Positions 34,654-44,031 of a DNA stretch of 64,000 nt are shown in pieces. The notes under the pieces were generated by a model. It was not told the DNA's origin, did not search any database, and worked only from the letters and a program-made list of their open reading frames with translations. The translations under genes were made by a program, and so were the position numbers. Every line of letters begins with the position of its first letter. Position 1 is the first letter of the stretch. Source of the stretch: Bacteroidota bacterium. GTDB taxonomy: Bacteria; Bacteroidota; Bacteroidia; Chitinophagales; JADIYW01. The stretch spans positions 248,001-312,000 of the forward strand of contig JADIYW010000036.1 of assembly GCA_016705125.1 (NCBI GenBank). Reading direction: 5' to 3'.

Positions 34654-36483
34654 TTATTGCGATTCCAAGTTTAATTTTGCATATTCACCATCCAGACTTA
34701 AAAGTTCTAAGTGATTGCCAACCTCAACAATTCTTCCTTCTTTTAAAACAACAATTTTGTCAGCATGTAGAATAGTTGAAAGTCGGTGAGCAATAATAAT
34801 ACAAGTTCTATTTTTACTTATGTTTTGAATGGCATCTTGAACATATTTTTCAGAAATTGAGTCCAGATTTGAAGTGGCCTCATCTAAAATTAATATTTCA
34901 GGGTTTTTTATAAGCGCCCTAGCTATAGTGATTCTTTGTTGTTCACCACCACTCAATTTCATTCCTCTATTTCCAATGGTTTCATTTATCCCATTAGGAA
35001 GTTCTTTTACAAAATCCCAAGCATTTGCTGCCTTTAAAGCACTTTCAATTTCCAAATCACTAGCATCCAATTTTCCAACTAAAAGGTTGTTTTTAATTGT
35101 ATCGTGAAACAAAATTGGCTCTTGAGTAACTAATCCAAACAACTGACGATAGCCCGATTTTGAAAATCTATTTATGGAAACGCCATCTAATAATATTTGT
35201 CCCTTATTTATTTCAAAAAATCCACATAATAATCCAATTAGAGAAGTTTTACCAGATCCCGAGCCACCAACAAAAGCAATGGTTTCTCCTTTTTTTATTT
35301 GAAGGTTTATTTCTTCCAAAATCATCCGATCATTATAGCCAAATGAAACATTATTTAGATTAATAGATTCTTTTAAATCGTTGACTTTATTGCCATTTTC
35401 AGCTAATGACGATTCTTCTTTTTCTTCCAATAATTCTTTTACCCTATCAAAAGATGCCATTCCTTTTTGATAAAAATAAAAAGCATTGGAAAACGCTTTT
35501 GCAGGCGAAATAATTTGAGTAAAAATAACGATAAAAGCAATGAAAACTTCTGGCTTTAATCCAATTTGATTACCCAAAACCATTTTTCCGCCAAACCACA
35601 ATAATGCAACAACAACAAATACACCTAAAAATTCAGATAATGGTGAAGACAAATCTCTTTTCCTGATTATACTAGTATTTATCGATTTATTCTCAAGATT
35701 AAAGGTTTCAAATTTTTTGATAATATGGTTCTCCGCATTAAATATTTTAAAAACTTTTGCCCCTGCTATTGTTTCCTCAATCAAACTGACCAACTTGCTT
35801 AGCCTTTCCTGGGATTGTGTCGATTGCTTCTTTAGAGTTTTAGATATTCCTCCAATAATAATAGCCGAAAAGGGCAATAAAATAAAAACAAATAAAGTTA
35901 GTTTTGGGCTTATTACAATCATGGTAACTAAAGTAGCAACAATATTAACTGGCTCCTTAAATATCACTTCCAAAAAATGCAATATTCCAAACTCTATTTC
36001 TTGTACATCGTTGGTAACTCTACTTATAATATCGCCTTTCTTTGTTTCGGTAAAATAAGAAATGGGTAGCTTTAAAATTTTCTGATGCAAATCTTTTCTT
36101 ATTTCCATAATTACACCCGTTCGCATAGGGGCTAAAGCATGTATAGCAAGGTATCGGAACAAATTTTTTATAAAAAAAATACTCAATACTAAAAGACAAA
36201 TAAATTCCAAACCAGCCATACTTCCATGCTCCTCAATTTGTCGTTTTATAAGCGAATCAAAATAGTATTTAACGAATTCTCCAAATTGATAAAATCCTTT
36301 AAATTCAACGATTTGAACAGGTTCATCTGATTTTGAAATGCCAAAAAGTATTCTTAAAAAAGGAATAGTCATAAGTAGGGAAAACAAGGAAAAAACAGAT
36401 GAAATTAGGTTAAAAGCCAAATTTAATAAGGCGTTTTTCCAGTACTTTTTGAGATAATTTTTTAAAGAAATTGATTTTTCCAT
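34654..36483 (-). CDS. MsbA-like ABC exporter (ATPase-permease fusion)
   Basis: A 609-residue half-transporter. A six-helix membrane domain (about 15-335, with QRLSKLVSLIEETIAGAKVFKIF) precedes a nucleotide-binding domain with Walker A GGSGSGKTS, signature KLSGGEQQRITIARAL, Walker B ILILDEATSNLD and H-switch IIAHRLSTI. Homodimers of this class export lipids or drugs; a lipid A flippase role is plausible but not proven. I start at ATG 36483 rather than the TTG at 36498, because the promoter box (36496-36503) would place the transcript start at about 36492. Confidence 0.88.
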   Translation of the reverse strand: MEKSISLKNYLKKYWKNALLNLAFNLISSVFSLFSLLMTIPFLRILFGISKSDEPVQIVEFKGFYQFGEFVKYYFDSLIKRQIEEHGSMAGLEFICLLVLSIFFIKNLFRYLAIHALAPMRTGVIMEIRKDLHQKILKLPISYFTETKKGDIISRVTNDVQEIEFGILHFLEVIFKEPVNIVATLVTMIVISPKLTLFVFILLPFSAIIIGGISKTLKKQSTQSQERLSKLVSLIEETIAGAKVFKIFNAENHIIKKFETFNLENKSINTSIIRKRDLSSPLSEFLGVFVVVALLWFGGKMVLGNQIGLKPEVFIAFIVIFTQIISPAKAFSNAFYFYQKGMASFDRVKELLEEKEESSLAENGNKVNDLKESINLNNVSFGYNDRMILEEINLQIKKGETIAFVGGSGSGKTSLIGLLCGFFEINKGQILLDGVSINRFSKSGYRQLFGLVTQEPILFHDTIKNNLLVGKLDASDLEIESALKAANAWDFVKELPNGINETIGNRGMKLSGGEQQRITIARALIKNPEILILDEATSNLDSISEKYVQDAIQNISKNRTCIIIAHRLSTILHADKIVVLKEGRIVEVGNHLELLSLDGEYAKLNLESQ

Positions 36484-36495
36484 GTCGAAATTCAA

Positions 36496-36533
36496 CAAAT
36501 TTACCCTTTTTAGCTGTTCTAAACCTATCTTTA
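36496..36533. promoter_or_regulatory. Back-to-back promoters of the MsbA-like gene and rbfA
   Basis: On the minus strand TAAATTTG (36496-36503) fits TAnnTTTG and would start the MsbA-like transcript near 36492. On the plus strand TATCTTTA (36526-36533) misses the consensus by one base and would start rbfA near 36537. The two sit 22 bases apart and may be co-regulated. Confidence 0.5.
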
Positions 36534-36550
36534 CAGTGAAATTCTTAGAA

Positions 36551-36919
36551 ATGGAAACAATTAAGCAAAAACAAATGGGAAAATTAATCCAAATTTCCCT
36601 TAGTGAAATATTTGGAAACGAAGGGCGCGAAATACTTGAAGGTTCCTTAGTAACGGTTACTCATGTTGTAATGACGCCAGATTTGGCGCTTGCCAGGGGA
36701 TATCTTAGTATTTACAATACGCCAGACCCGAAAAAAATTCTCGACTTCATCACCATTAATAAAAAGGCAATAAGAGGTATTTTAGGAAAGAAAATAAAAA
36801 ATAAAGTGCGTCATATTCCCAATTTAGATTTTTATATTGACGATACACTGGATGAAGTCTTTAAATTAGAACAAATTTTTAAAGAAATTCACGAAAAAGA
36901 AAATAAAAAACTGGAATGA
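36551..36919 (+). CDS. rbfA: 30S ribosome-binding factor RbfA
   Basis: RbfA is a KH-fold protein that matures the 30S subunit and acts in cold adaptation. The 122-residue form starting at METIKQKQMGKLIQISLSEIF matches the family start. A longer frame from 36482 would run back across the divergent promoter. Conserved features include VTVTHVVMTPDLALARGYLSIY and the C-terminal IPNLDFYIDDTLDEVFKLEQIF. It overlaps the following permease gene by 4 bases. Confidence 0.93.
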   Translation: METIKQKQMGKLIQISLSEIFGNEGREILEGSLVTVTHVVMTPDLALARGYLSIYNTPDPKKILDFITINKKAIRGILGKKIKNKVRHIPNLDFYIDDTLDEVFKLEQIFKEIHEKENKKLE

Positions 36920-38145
36920 ACTTCCCATTAGAAGTAGCAAAAAGATATTTAAGATCAAAAAAATCAACCCATGCCATAAATTATATTTCAAGGGTTACAG
37001 GATTGGCTATGTTTTTTGGAACAGCTGCCCTCGTAATTATTTTATCCGTATTTAATGGTTTTGAATCTTTAGTAATTAGCCTTTATAATGTTTTTTATCC
37101 CGATATTTCAATTGAAGCATCTTTTGGAAAAACGTTTTCTATTTCTGATGAGAAATTCAATAAAATAAAATCAACTGATGGTGTTTATGCTGTATCAAAA
37201 ACGATTACAGAAAATGCTATTGTTTCGTATGCTGAAAAGCAGGAAATAGCAACACTTAAAGGCGTTGATGCAAATTATTATAAGGTCAATAAGACTTTTA
37301 AAGATTGCATTGGCGTTGGAGAAAGCACATTAACCGACAAAAAGGGCAGTTCTTTTGCAATAGTAGGCGCTGGTATTGCCATCAATTTAGGTATTGATGT
37401 AAATGCCTATTTAAATAATTTAACCGTTTATATGCCGCGCCGAAACACAGCATATTTAAATGCTTTTCAAAATTCGTTTAATCGAGCATCCATTTTCCCA
37501 ATAGGCATTTTTTCCTTCCAACAAGAATTTGATAATAAATATATTGTTGTTCCAATAGAATTTATGGAAAACCTATTGGGATCCACCACACAAATTTCTA
37601 ATATAGAAATCGCAATTAAGGATGGCTATAAATCGAAACAAGTAATGGCTGATATTGAAAAAATATTGGGTAAGGGATTTATTTTAAAACCAAGATTAGA
37701 GCAAAATAAAACACTCTATAAAATAATGAGGACCGAAAAATGGGTGGTTTTTGCACTACTCACATTTGTAATTTTAATCAACGCTTTTAACATAATTGGT
37801 GCGCTTTCGATGCTTGTTATTGAAAAGAAACAAGACATTTCGACCCTTATTTCATTAGGCGCCACGCCAAAAACAATTTTATTCATTTTTTTATTTGAAG
37901 GCTCTCTTTTGTCGGTAGGTGGTGCTTTTATTGGAATGTTGTTTGCCATAATAATTTGCGTTTTACAAAAAGTGTTCGGAATTATACCAATGCCAGGTGA
38001 ATCTTTTTTAATAAAATCTTTTCCTGTCGAAATGCGAATGATGGATTTCGTAAGTGTGTTTTTTATAATTGTAGTAATTAGTCTTGTAGCATCCTACATT
38101 CCAGCCAAAAAAGCAGCTAAACAAAAAATAAGTTTTGGCAATTAA
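36916..38145 (+). CDS. LolC/LolE-like ABC transporter permease
   Basis: A 409-residue membrane protein of the MacB/LolE-FtsX architecture. One N-terminal helix (about 25-48) and a large periplasmic domain (about 50-265) precede three C-terminal helices with the FtsX-type stretch LSMLVIEKKQDISTLISLGATPKTILFIFLFEGSLLSVGGAFIGMLFA. LolCE moves lipoproteins from the inner membrane to LolA. The cognate ATPase (LolD) is not in the window. Translation is coupled to rbfA. Confidence 0.9.
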   Translation: MNFPLEVAKRYLRSKKSTHAINYISRVTGLAMFFGTAALVIILSVFNGFESLVISLYNVFYPDISIEASFGKTFSISDEKFNKIKSTDGVYAVSKTITENAIVSYAEKQEIATLKGVDANYYKVNKTFKDCIGVGESTLTDKKGSSFAIVGAGIAINLGIDVNAYLNNLTVYMPRRNTAYLNAFQNSFNRASIFPIGIFSFQQEFDNKYIVVPIEFMENLLGSTTQISNIEIAIKDGYKSKQVMADIEKILGKGFILKPRLEQNKTLYKIMRTEKWVVFALLTFVILINAFNIIGALSMLVIEKKQDISTLISLGATPKTILFIFLFEGSLLSVGGAFIGMLFAIIICVLQKVFGIIPMPGESFLIKSFPVEMRMMDFVSVFFIIVVISLVASYIPAKKAAKQKISFGN

Positions 38146-38231
38146 AAAAAGGAATATTCTCGTTTTTTCCTTATTCTTCAAAAAATACTATTTAATTGGG
38201 TAGAAAATTTTTTTGAATAAAAATGGTTTTC

Positions 38232-38239
38232 TATATTTG
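38232..38239 (+). promoter_or_regulatory. guaB promoter -7 element abutting the start codon
   Basis: TATATTTG lies 3 bases before the ATG at 38243. A TTTG at 38212-38215 upstream is 16 bases away. A transcript from here would begin at or within a base of the ATG, so guaB mRNA may be leaderless. It also argues against the longer reading frame from 38213. Confidence 0.55.
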
Positions 38240-38242
38240 CAC

Positions 38243-39733
38243 ATGGAAAATCATACTATCTTCTCTAGCTACAACGAAAAATTTATTGGTGAAGGACTAA
38301 CATTCGATGATGTTTTGCTTGTTCCTGCCTATTCAGAGATTCTTCCTCGAGAAACAGACATTTCTACTTATTTAACTCGAGAAATCAAAATTAACATACC
38401 AATTGTTTCGGCTGCAATGGATACTGTAACGGAATCCAAACTAGCAATAGCTATGGCTCGAGAAGGCGGTATTGGATTTTTGCATAAAAATATGTCTATT
38501 GCCGAACAGGCTGCCAAAGTAAGAAAGGTAAAACGATCTGAAAGTGGACTTATCACTGATCCAATTACCTTAAGTCCTAACGCTTTGATTGGTGAGGCAC
38601 AATTAATAATGTCAGAAAATAAAATTGGAGGTATCCCAATTGTTGATGAAAACAATCATTTAGTTGGTATTTTAACCAATCGTGATTTGAGATTCAGACA
38701 AGACAAATTGTTGAAAGTGAGCGATTTAATGACAACAAAAAATCTCATCCTAGCTCCTGAAGGCACTACACTAAAACAAGCAGAGGGAATTTTACATGAA
38801 AATAAAATTGAAAAACTTCCGGTAGTTGATAAAAATGGAATATTAGTGGGTTTGATAACCTATAAAGATATCATGAAGGTTAAAAATTATCCTTATTCTT
38901 CTAAAGATTTACAAGGAAGATTAAGGGTTGGAGCCGCAGTTGGCGTTACTGCCGATATGTTTGACAGAATGGATGCATTGGTTGCCGTCGGTGTAGACGT
39001 AGTTTGCATCGACACTGCTCATGGTCATTCAAAAGGCGTTTTAACAGCTATTAAGGAAGCCAGAAAAAGATATAAAGATTTGCAAATAATCGGCGGAAAC
39101 GTAGCAACTGGTGAAGGGGCTTTAGCTTTGGCAGAAGCAGGTGTTGATGGTGTTAAAGTGGGTGTTGGCCCTGGTTCTATTTGTACTACACGAGTAGTGG
39201 CAGGCGTTGGTGTACCTCAACTATCCGCAATTTACGCCGCAGCAAATGCACTAAAAGGAAGCGGCATTCCAATTATTGGCGATGGTGGAATAAGATACAC
39301 TGGTGATGTTGTAAAAGCAATAGCTGCTGGTGCAAGCACAATAATGGCAGGTTCTCTTTTTGCTGGCACTGAAGAATCACCAGGAAATACAGTCATTTTT
39401 GAAGGTCGAAAATTTAAGGTTTATAGAGGAATGGGTTCAATGGAAGCGATGTCTGAAGGTTCAAAAGATCGATATTTTCAAGACGCTGAAGATGATATTA
39501 AAAAACTAGTGCCTGAGGGCATTGTAGGTCGGGTGCCTTTTAAAGGAACACTTTCAGAGGTGGTTTATCAATTTGTTGGTGGTTTAAGAGCTGGTATGGG
39601 TTATTGCGGAGCTAATACAATTAAATCTCTTCAAGAAAATGGGAAATTTGTAAAAATAACCCATAGTGGAATAAAAGAAAGTCATCCACATGATATAACT
39701 ATTACAAACGAATCCTCAAACTATAGTCGTTGA
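38243..39733 (+). CDS. guaB: Inosine-5'-monophosphate dehydrogenase
   Basis: It oxidises IMP to XMP with NAD+, the committed step to GMP. The barrel starts at IGEGLTFDDVLLVPAYSEILPRE. The catalytic loop GVGPGSICTTRVVAGVGVPQ holds the active Cys, and the flap has RGMGSMEAMSEGSKDRYF. Two CBS domains (about 90-205, TDPITLSPNALIGEA and MTTKNLILAPEGTTLKQA) are inserted and may sense nucleotides. The start is taken at MENHTIFS (496 residues); an upstream in-frame start at 38213 overlaps the probable promoter. Confidence 0.96.
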   Translation: MENHTIFSSYNEKFIGEGLTFDDVLLVPAYSEILPRETDISTYLTREIKINIPIVSAAMDTVTESKLAIAMAREGGIGFLHKNMSIAEQAAKVRKVKRSESGLITDPITLSPNALIGEAQLIMSENKIGGIPIVDENNHLVGILTNRDLRFRQDKLLKVSDLMTTKNLILAPEGTTLKQAEGILHENKIEKLPVVDKNGILVGLITYKDIMKVKNYPYSSKDLQGRLRVGAAVGVTADMFDRMDALVAVGVDVVCIDTAHGHSKGVLTAIKEARKRYKDLQIIGGNVATGEGALALAEAGVDGVKVGVGPGSICTTRVVAGVGVPQLSAIYAAANALKGSGIPIIGDGGIRYTGDVVKAIAAGASTIMAGSLFAGTEESPGNTVIFEGRKFKVYRGMGSMEAMSEGSKDRYFQDAEDDIKKLVPEGIVGRVPFKGTLSEVVYQFVGGLRAGMGYCGANTIKSLQENGKFVKITHSGIKESHPHDITITNESSNYSR

Positions 39734-39870
39734 TAATTAACTATTTGTGTTTTTTTATTTTTATTTAAATTAAAAATAGTACAATATATTATTTAGTTAG
39801 TTATTCATTTTTATACCTTTATACTTAAATTAAGCACAACAATTTATTTTTTTTATTAAAATCATCGATT

Positions 39871-40908
39871 ATGCCTGAAAACAATATCGTTTTCGAACAA
39901 TTAAGCAACCATCATAAAGAAATAGATCTTTTTGAAATTATTAACAAAGATACTTTGGAGGCTTATCGCATCAAATACATTGGCACAAAAAATATTTTAA
40001 AAGAATTATTTGGGGAAATAAAAAATGTACCCAATGAGCGAAAAAAAGAGTTTGGTCAGGCGGTAAATGCACTTAAATTAGCTGCTGAAGAAAAATTCCA
40101 AACATATAAAGCGCAATTTGAAGAAGATACAAATGATCAAAAAGAAGTAATCGACTTGACATTACCTGGCGATAATTTTCCATTGGGGGCAAGACATCCA
40201 ATTAGTATTGTAAAAAACAAAATCATTGATATTTTCAAAAAAATTGGTTTTACAATAGCTGAAGATAGAGAAATTGAAGATGATTGGCATAATTTTACTG
40301 CACTTAATATGCCCGAAGACCATCCTGCAAGAGACATGCAGGATACTTTTTTTGTGCAAGTTAATCCTGACGTTGTTTTACGGACGCACACATCAAGTGT
40401 ACAGGTAAGAATAATGGAAAACCAAAAACCACCAATAAGAATCTTATCTCCTGGAAGGGTTTATCGTAATGAAACGATAAGTGCTAGAGCTCATTGCTTT
40501 TTTCATCAAGTTGAAGGATTATATATTGATGAAAATGTTTCTTTTGCTGATTTGAAACAAACATTAGATTATTTTTCGAAAGAAATGTTTGGCGATGGCA
40601 TAAAAATTAAAATGAGACCGAGCTATTTTCCTTTTACCGAGCCATCTGCCGAGGTAGATGTAACTTGTTTTTTGTGTGATGGAAAAGGTTGTAACGTATG
40701 TAAACACACAGGATGGGTGGAGATTTTGGGTTGCGGAATGGTCGATCCCGCAGTTTTGGAAAATTGTGGTATTGATTCCAAAAAATATTCTGGGTTTGCT
40801 TTTGGAATGGGCGTTGAAAGAATTACAATGCTAAAATATCAAGTAAATGACTTAAGATTATTTTCTGAAAATGATGTTCGATTCCTAAAGCAATTTAGTG
40901 GAATCTAA
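39871..40908 (+). CDS. pheS: Phenylalanyl-tRNA synthetase alpha subunit
   Basis: The catalytic subunit of the alpha2-beta2 PheRS, which charges tRNA-Phe. It has an N-terminal coiled-coil arm (about 20-95) and a class II catalytic core: GDNFPLGARHPISIVKNKIIDIFKKIGF, motif 2 RILSPGRVYRNETISARAHCFFHQVEG, and motif 3 GFAFGMGVERITMLKYQVNDLR. CxxC pairs in CFLCDGKGCNVCKHTGWVEILGCGMV are typical of bacterial PheS. The 345-residue length is normal. pheT is not in the window. The gene-free 137 bases upstream contain no convincing attenuator. Confidence 0.96.
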   Translation: MPENNIVFEQLSNHHKEIDLFEIINKDTLEAYRIKYIGTKNILKELFGEIKNVPNERKKEFGQAVNALKLAAEEKFQTYKAQFEEDTNDQKEVIDLTLPGDNFPLGARHPISIVKNKIIDIFKKIGFTIAEDREIEDDWHNFTALNMPEDHPARDMQDTFFVQVNPDVVLRTHTSSVQVRIMENQKPPIRILSPGRVYRNETISARAHCFFHQVEGLYIDENVSFADLKQTLDYFSKEMFGDGIKIKMRPSYFPFTEPSAEVDVTCFLCDGKGCNVCKHTGWVEILGCGMVDPAVLENCGIDSKKYSGFAFGMGVERITMLKYQVNDLRLFSENDVRFLKQFSGI

Positions 40909-40909
40909 A

Positions 40910-41890
40910 TTATTTATACTTCTCATTTCTATTTAAATGATGAAAATAAGCTGGGAATCCATTGCATACTAATTCGGCTGCTTTCATCTTTAAATCATTT
41001 TGTAATTGAGATTTTAAAAGTTGATTATCAACTTCTTCAATGTCATACCCTAATTCTTTCATTGAGCTAGAAAGATGATATTGTATCAAAGCAATTTGTT
41101 GTTTTGACAATCCTTCTTTCCATCGTGTTAGGTTTTCTGTATTGAATCTTTTGTCTTTTTGTTTTAAATCCAAAAACGAACTATTTACAACGCCTACTTC
41201 AAGCATTTCTGGTAAAAAAGCAATTTCTAAGAAATTACATAGCTCCAATACGGTTTGTTGAGGTTGCAAAATTATATCCTCGTATTTAATGTATTTAACT
41301 TTTTCAGTTCCAAACTTTTCTTGCCATTTTTTAGCTAAATTATGTGCTGTTTGCCATCTTACGATAAAACTAAAAAGGTTAAAATTTGCCTTATTTCTTG
41401 GGTTTTGTGCTAGTTTTACCATCTCTGACAAGGCTATTCCTCTTGGATCTCTTACGGTTATAATGAATTTAGCATTCGGAAATTCCTTAAATATCTGTTC
41501 GGCATAATAAATATGAGCTGGTGTCTTTTCACCAACCATACAGTTTGGATTTTTGTTTTGCCAATGTTTTAATAAATAGGATAAAGTATTTGTTGTTGAA
41601 CTAGGGATGAAATTATCGTTTTGTATGGATTGTGCTATTTCTTTTAAATAATCTTGATCTTCCGTCCATCCATTATTTACCTTAGGAAAATTTTCTAAAA
41701 CAAATTTTGAGAACTCAGTCCCTGATTTGAATTTAGAAATAGAGTCATTTACCTTCCAAAGCAAAGGAAATAAGTGTGTTTCTCTTGGAAAAAAGGCAAT
41801 GTTGGGGCTTTTAGACAACATTCTAATAACTAATGTAGTGCCTGACCTTTGGACACCATTTACAAAAACTGGAGGATAATTTAACGCCAA
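40910..41890 (-). CDS. Sulfotransferase family protein
   Basis: A 326-residue PAPS-dependent sulfotransferase-fold protein. The 5'-phosphosulfate loop is VQRSGTTLVIRML (about 13-25), and the 3'-phosphate-binding region is KFIITVRDPRGIALSEM (about 141-157). LENFPKVNNGWTEDQ and WKEGLSKQQIALIQYHL complete the fold. Bacterial members modify glycans, lipids or small molecules; the acceptor is unknown. It is convergent with pheS (1-base gap) and is followed upstream by a flavin reductase gene in the same direction, 21 bases away. Confidence 0.85.
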   Translation of the reverse strand: MALNYPPVFVNGVQRSGTTLVIRMLSKSPNIAFFPRETHLFPLLWKVNDSISKFKSGTEFSKFVLENFPKVNNGWTEDQDYLKEIAQSIQNDNFIPSSTTNTLSYLLKHWQNKNPNCMVGEKTPAHIYYAEQIFKEFPNAKFIITVRDPRGIALSEMVKLAQNPRNKANFNLFSFIVRWQTAHNLAKKWQEKFGTEKVKYIKYEDIILQPQQTVLELCNFLEIAFLPEMLEVGVVNSSFLDLKQKDKRFNTENLTRWKEGLSKQQIALIQYHLSSSMKELGYDIEEVDNQLLKSQLQNDLKMKAAELVCNGFPAYFHHLNRNEKYK

Positions 41891-41911
41891 AACAATAATT
41901 TTAATATCTAA

Positions 41912-43945
41912 TTAAATAAAAGTGGCTAGTCTTACAGCTTGGTCAATTGCTTTTTTAGCATCCAACTCTCCAGCCTCAAAAGCACCACCAATCACATGTG
42001 TTTTGATTCCCTTAGCTTGTGTAATTGATTCTAATTCCTTTAAACTAATTTGGCCTGCACATACCACAATCGTATCGCATTTGATAATTTCAGGCATTTT
42101 ATCTCTTAATATATGCAAACCATCGCCGTCTATTTTAATGTATTCAACGCCTGAAATCGTTTTCACTCCTTTATTCTTTAAAGTTGTTCGATGAATCCAT
42201 CCTGTTGTTTTTCCTAATTTTTCTCCCACTTTTCCCTTTGTTCTTTGTAGCATCACCACCTCTCTCGAGCTATGCGGTTTAACTGGCTTAATGCCTTCAA
42301 TACCTCCTCGCACTTCATTCGTGGGGTCAATACCCCATTCCTTAAGCCACTCTTGAGTATCCAAAGTGGTTGACTTTCCTTCATGAGTTAAAAACTCACA
42401 AACATCAAATCCAATTCCGCCAGCACCAATTACTGCTACCTTTTTTCCAATTTGCTTTTCTCCTTTAAGTGCTTCAATATAAGAAACGACATTTGGCAAA
42501 TTTGATCCTTCAATATTTAACTTTCGTGGCACCACTCCTGTGGCGATAATAACTTCATCAAATTGTTGATTATCAAGGATTTTATTATCAAAAACAGTAT
42601 TTAAATGGAGTTTTACTCCTGTTAACTCAATCTGTTTATTGAAATAACGAATCGTTTCATAAAATTCTTCTTTCCCTGGAATTAATTTAGCCATATTAAA
42701 CTGCCCTCCAATTTCTGAGGCAGCTTCAAATAATTGTACTTTATGGCCACGAGAAGCAGCGGTAGTTGAAAAAGCCAAACCCGCAGGGCCTGCTCCTACT
42801 ACTGCCAAGGTCTTAGGTTTGGTGCTTTGTTTAATTTCTAATTCTGTTTCATGGCATGCCCTTGGATTAACTAAACAACTAGCCAATTTGTTTTTAAAGG
42901 TATGGTCAAGACAAGCCTGATTACAAGCAATACAAGTATTAATTTCATCCACTCTATTTTCTTGTGCTTTCTGAACCCAAAAACCATCAGCCAAAAAGGG
43001 TCGTGCCATTGAAACCATATCTGCATGGCCACTTGCAATCACCTGTTCGGCCACATCTGGCATATTAATCCTATTTGATGTACAAATCGGAATATTTATT
43101 TCGCCTTTCAATTTTTGTGTAACCCAAGAAAATGCTGCTCGAGGCACCATTGTCGCAATAGTAGGAATTCTAGCTTCATGCCAACCAATTCCGGAATTAA
43201 TGATTGTCGCTCCTGCCTTTTCAATTTCCTTAGCCAACAATACGACTTCTTCCCAAGTACTTCCATCATGGATTAAATCAATCATAGAAAGCCTATAAAT
43301 AATAATAAAATCCTTCCCGACCTTTTCCCTTGTTTTTCTTACTATTTCAATAGGAAACTTAATTCTATTTTCATAATCACCGCCCCATTGGTCGGTTCTG
43401 TTATTAGTGTGTTTTACAATAAACTGATTTATTAAATAACCTTCAGAGCCCATTATTTCGACACCATCATACCCTGCCATTTTAGCTAAATAAGCACTAT
43501 TTGCATAATCATTAATTGTGCTTAACACGCCACTATTGGTTAGCGCACGTGGAGAAAAGGGCGTTATTGGCGATTTTATATTACTTGCACTCACACTAAA
43601 TGGGTGATAAGCATACCTCCCAGCATGTAATATTTGCATACATATTTTACCATCCTCATTATGTACCGCATCGGTTACCACTCTATGCTTTTTTGAATGG
43701 GATTCATTCGACATTCTTCCAGCAAAGGGCTTTACCCATCCTTCCCAATTAGGTGCTACTCCACCTGTTACAATTAATCCTACTCCACCCTTAGCACGTT
43801 CTCCAAAAAATTTAGCCATTTTATTATAGCCATCTTTCGTTTCCTCTAAACCTGTATGCATCGAACCCATAAGTGTTCTATTCCTTAAGGTTGTAAACCC
43901 AAGATCAAGTGGCTTTAATAAATTTGGAAATAAATTATTATTCAT
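41912..43945 (-). CDS. Old-yellow-enzyme/2,4-dienoyl-CoA reductase-type flavoprotein
   Basis: A 677-residue protein of the FadH/trimethylamine-dehydrogenase class. An FMN-binding TIM barrel (about 1-350, LDLGFTTLRNRTLMGSMHTGLEE ... GWHEARIPT) is followed by the [4Fe-4S] motif CIACNQACLDHTFKNKLASCLVNP. FAD- and NAD(P)-binding Rossmann domains follow (VVGAGPAGLAFSTTAASRG; VAVIGAGGIGFDVCEFL). FadH reduces 2,4-dienoyl-CoA in unsaturated fatty acid degradation. The assignment to that exact reaction is likely but other enoate substrates are possible. Confidence 0.88.
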   Translation of the reverse strand: MNNNLFPNLLKPLDLGFTTLRNRTLMGSMHTGLEETKDGYNKMAKFFGERAKGGVGLIVTGGVAPNWEGWVKPFAGRMSNESHSKKHRVVTDAVHNEDGKICMQILHAGRYAYHPFSVSASNIKSPITPFSPRALTNSGVLSTINDYANSAYLAKMAGYDGVEIMGSEGYLINQFIVKHTNNRTDQWGGDYENRIKFPIEIVRKTREKVGKDFIIIYRLSMIDLIHDGSTWEEVVLLAKEIEKAGATIINSGIGWHEARIPTIATMVPRAAFSWVTQKLKGEINIPICTSNRINMPDVAEQVIASGHADMVSMARPFLADGFWVQKAQENRVDEINTCIACNQACLDHTFKNKLASCLVNPRACHETELEIKQSTKPKTLAVVGAGPAGLAFSTTAASRGHKVQLFEAASEIGGQFNMAKLIPGKEEFYETIRYFNKQIELTGVKLHLNTVFDNKILDNQQFDEVIIATGVVPRKLNIEGSNLPNVVSYIEALKGEKQIGKKVAVIGAGGIGFDVCEFLTHEGKSTTLDTQEWLKEWGIDPTNEVRGGIEGIKPVKPHSSREVVMLQRTKGKVGEKLGKTTGWIHRTTLKNKGVKTISGVEYIKIDGDGLHILRDKMPEIIKCDTIVVCAGQISLKELESITQAKGIKTHVIGGAFEAGELDAKKAIDQAVRLATFI

Positions 43946-44031
43946 TTTTATTGTATTTTGGTTCTAAAATAAGGATATCTATAAAATTATCATCTAAAAA
44001 GGATTGAATATCTAAATTAAATTTTTAAACC

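Noticed and set aside
36482..36550. N-terminal extension of rbfA
   Set aside because: These codons run over the divergent gene's start and across both promoters; RbfA proteins begin at the METIKQ-like position.
39734..39870. Phenylalanine leader peptide before pheS (a short V-F-F-Y-F-Y-L-N frame at 39747)
   Set aside because: There is no hairpin with a T-tail between it and pheS, and Phe/Tyr/Leu codons are expected by chance in such AT-rich DNA.
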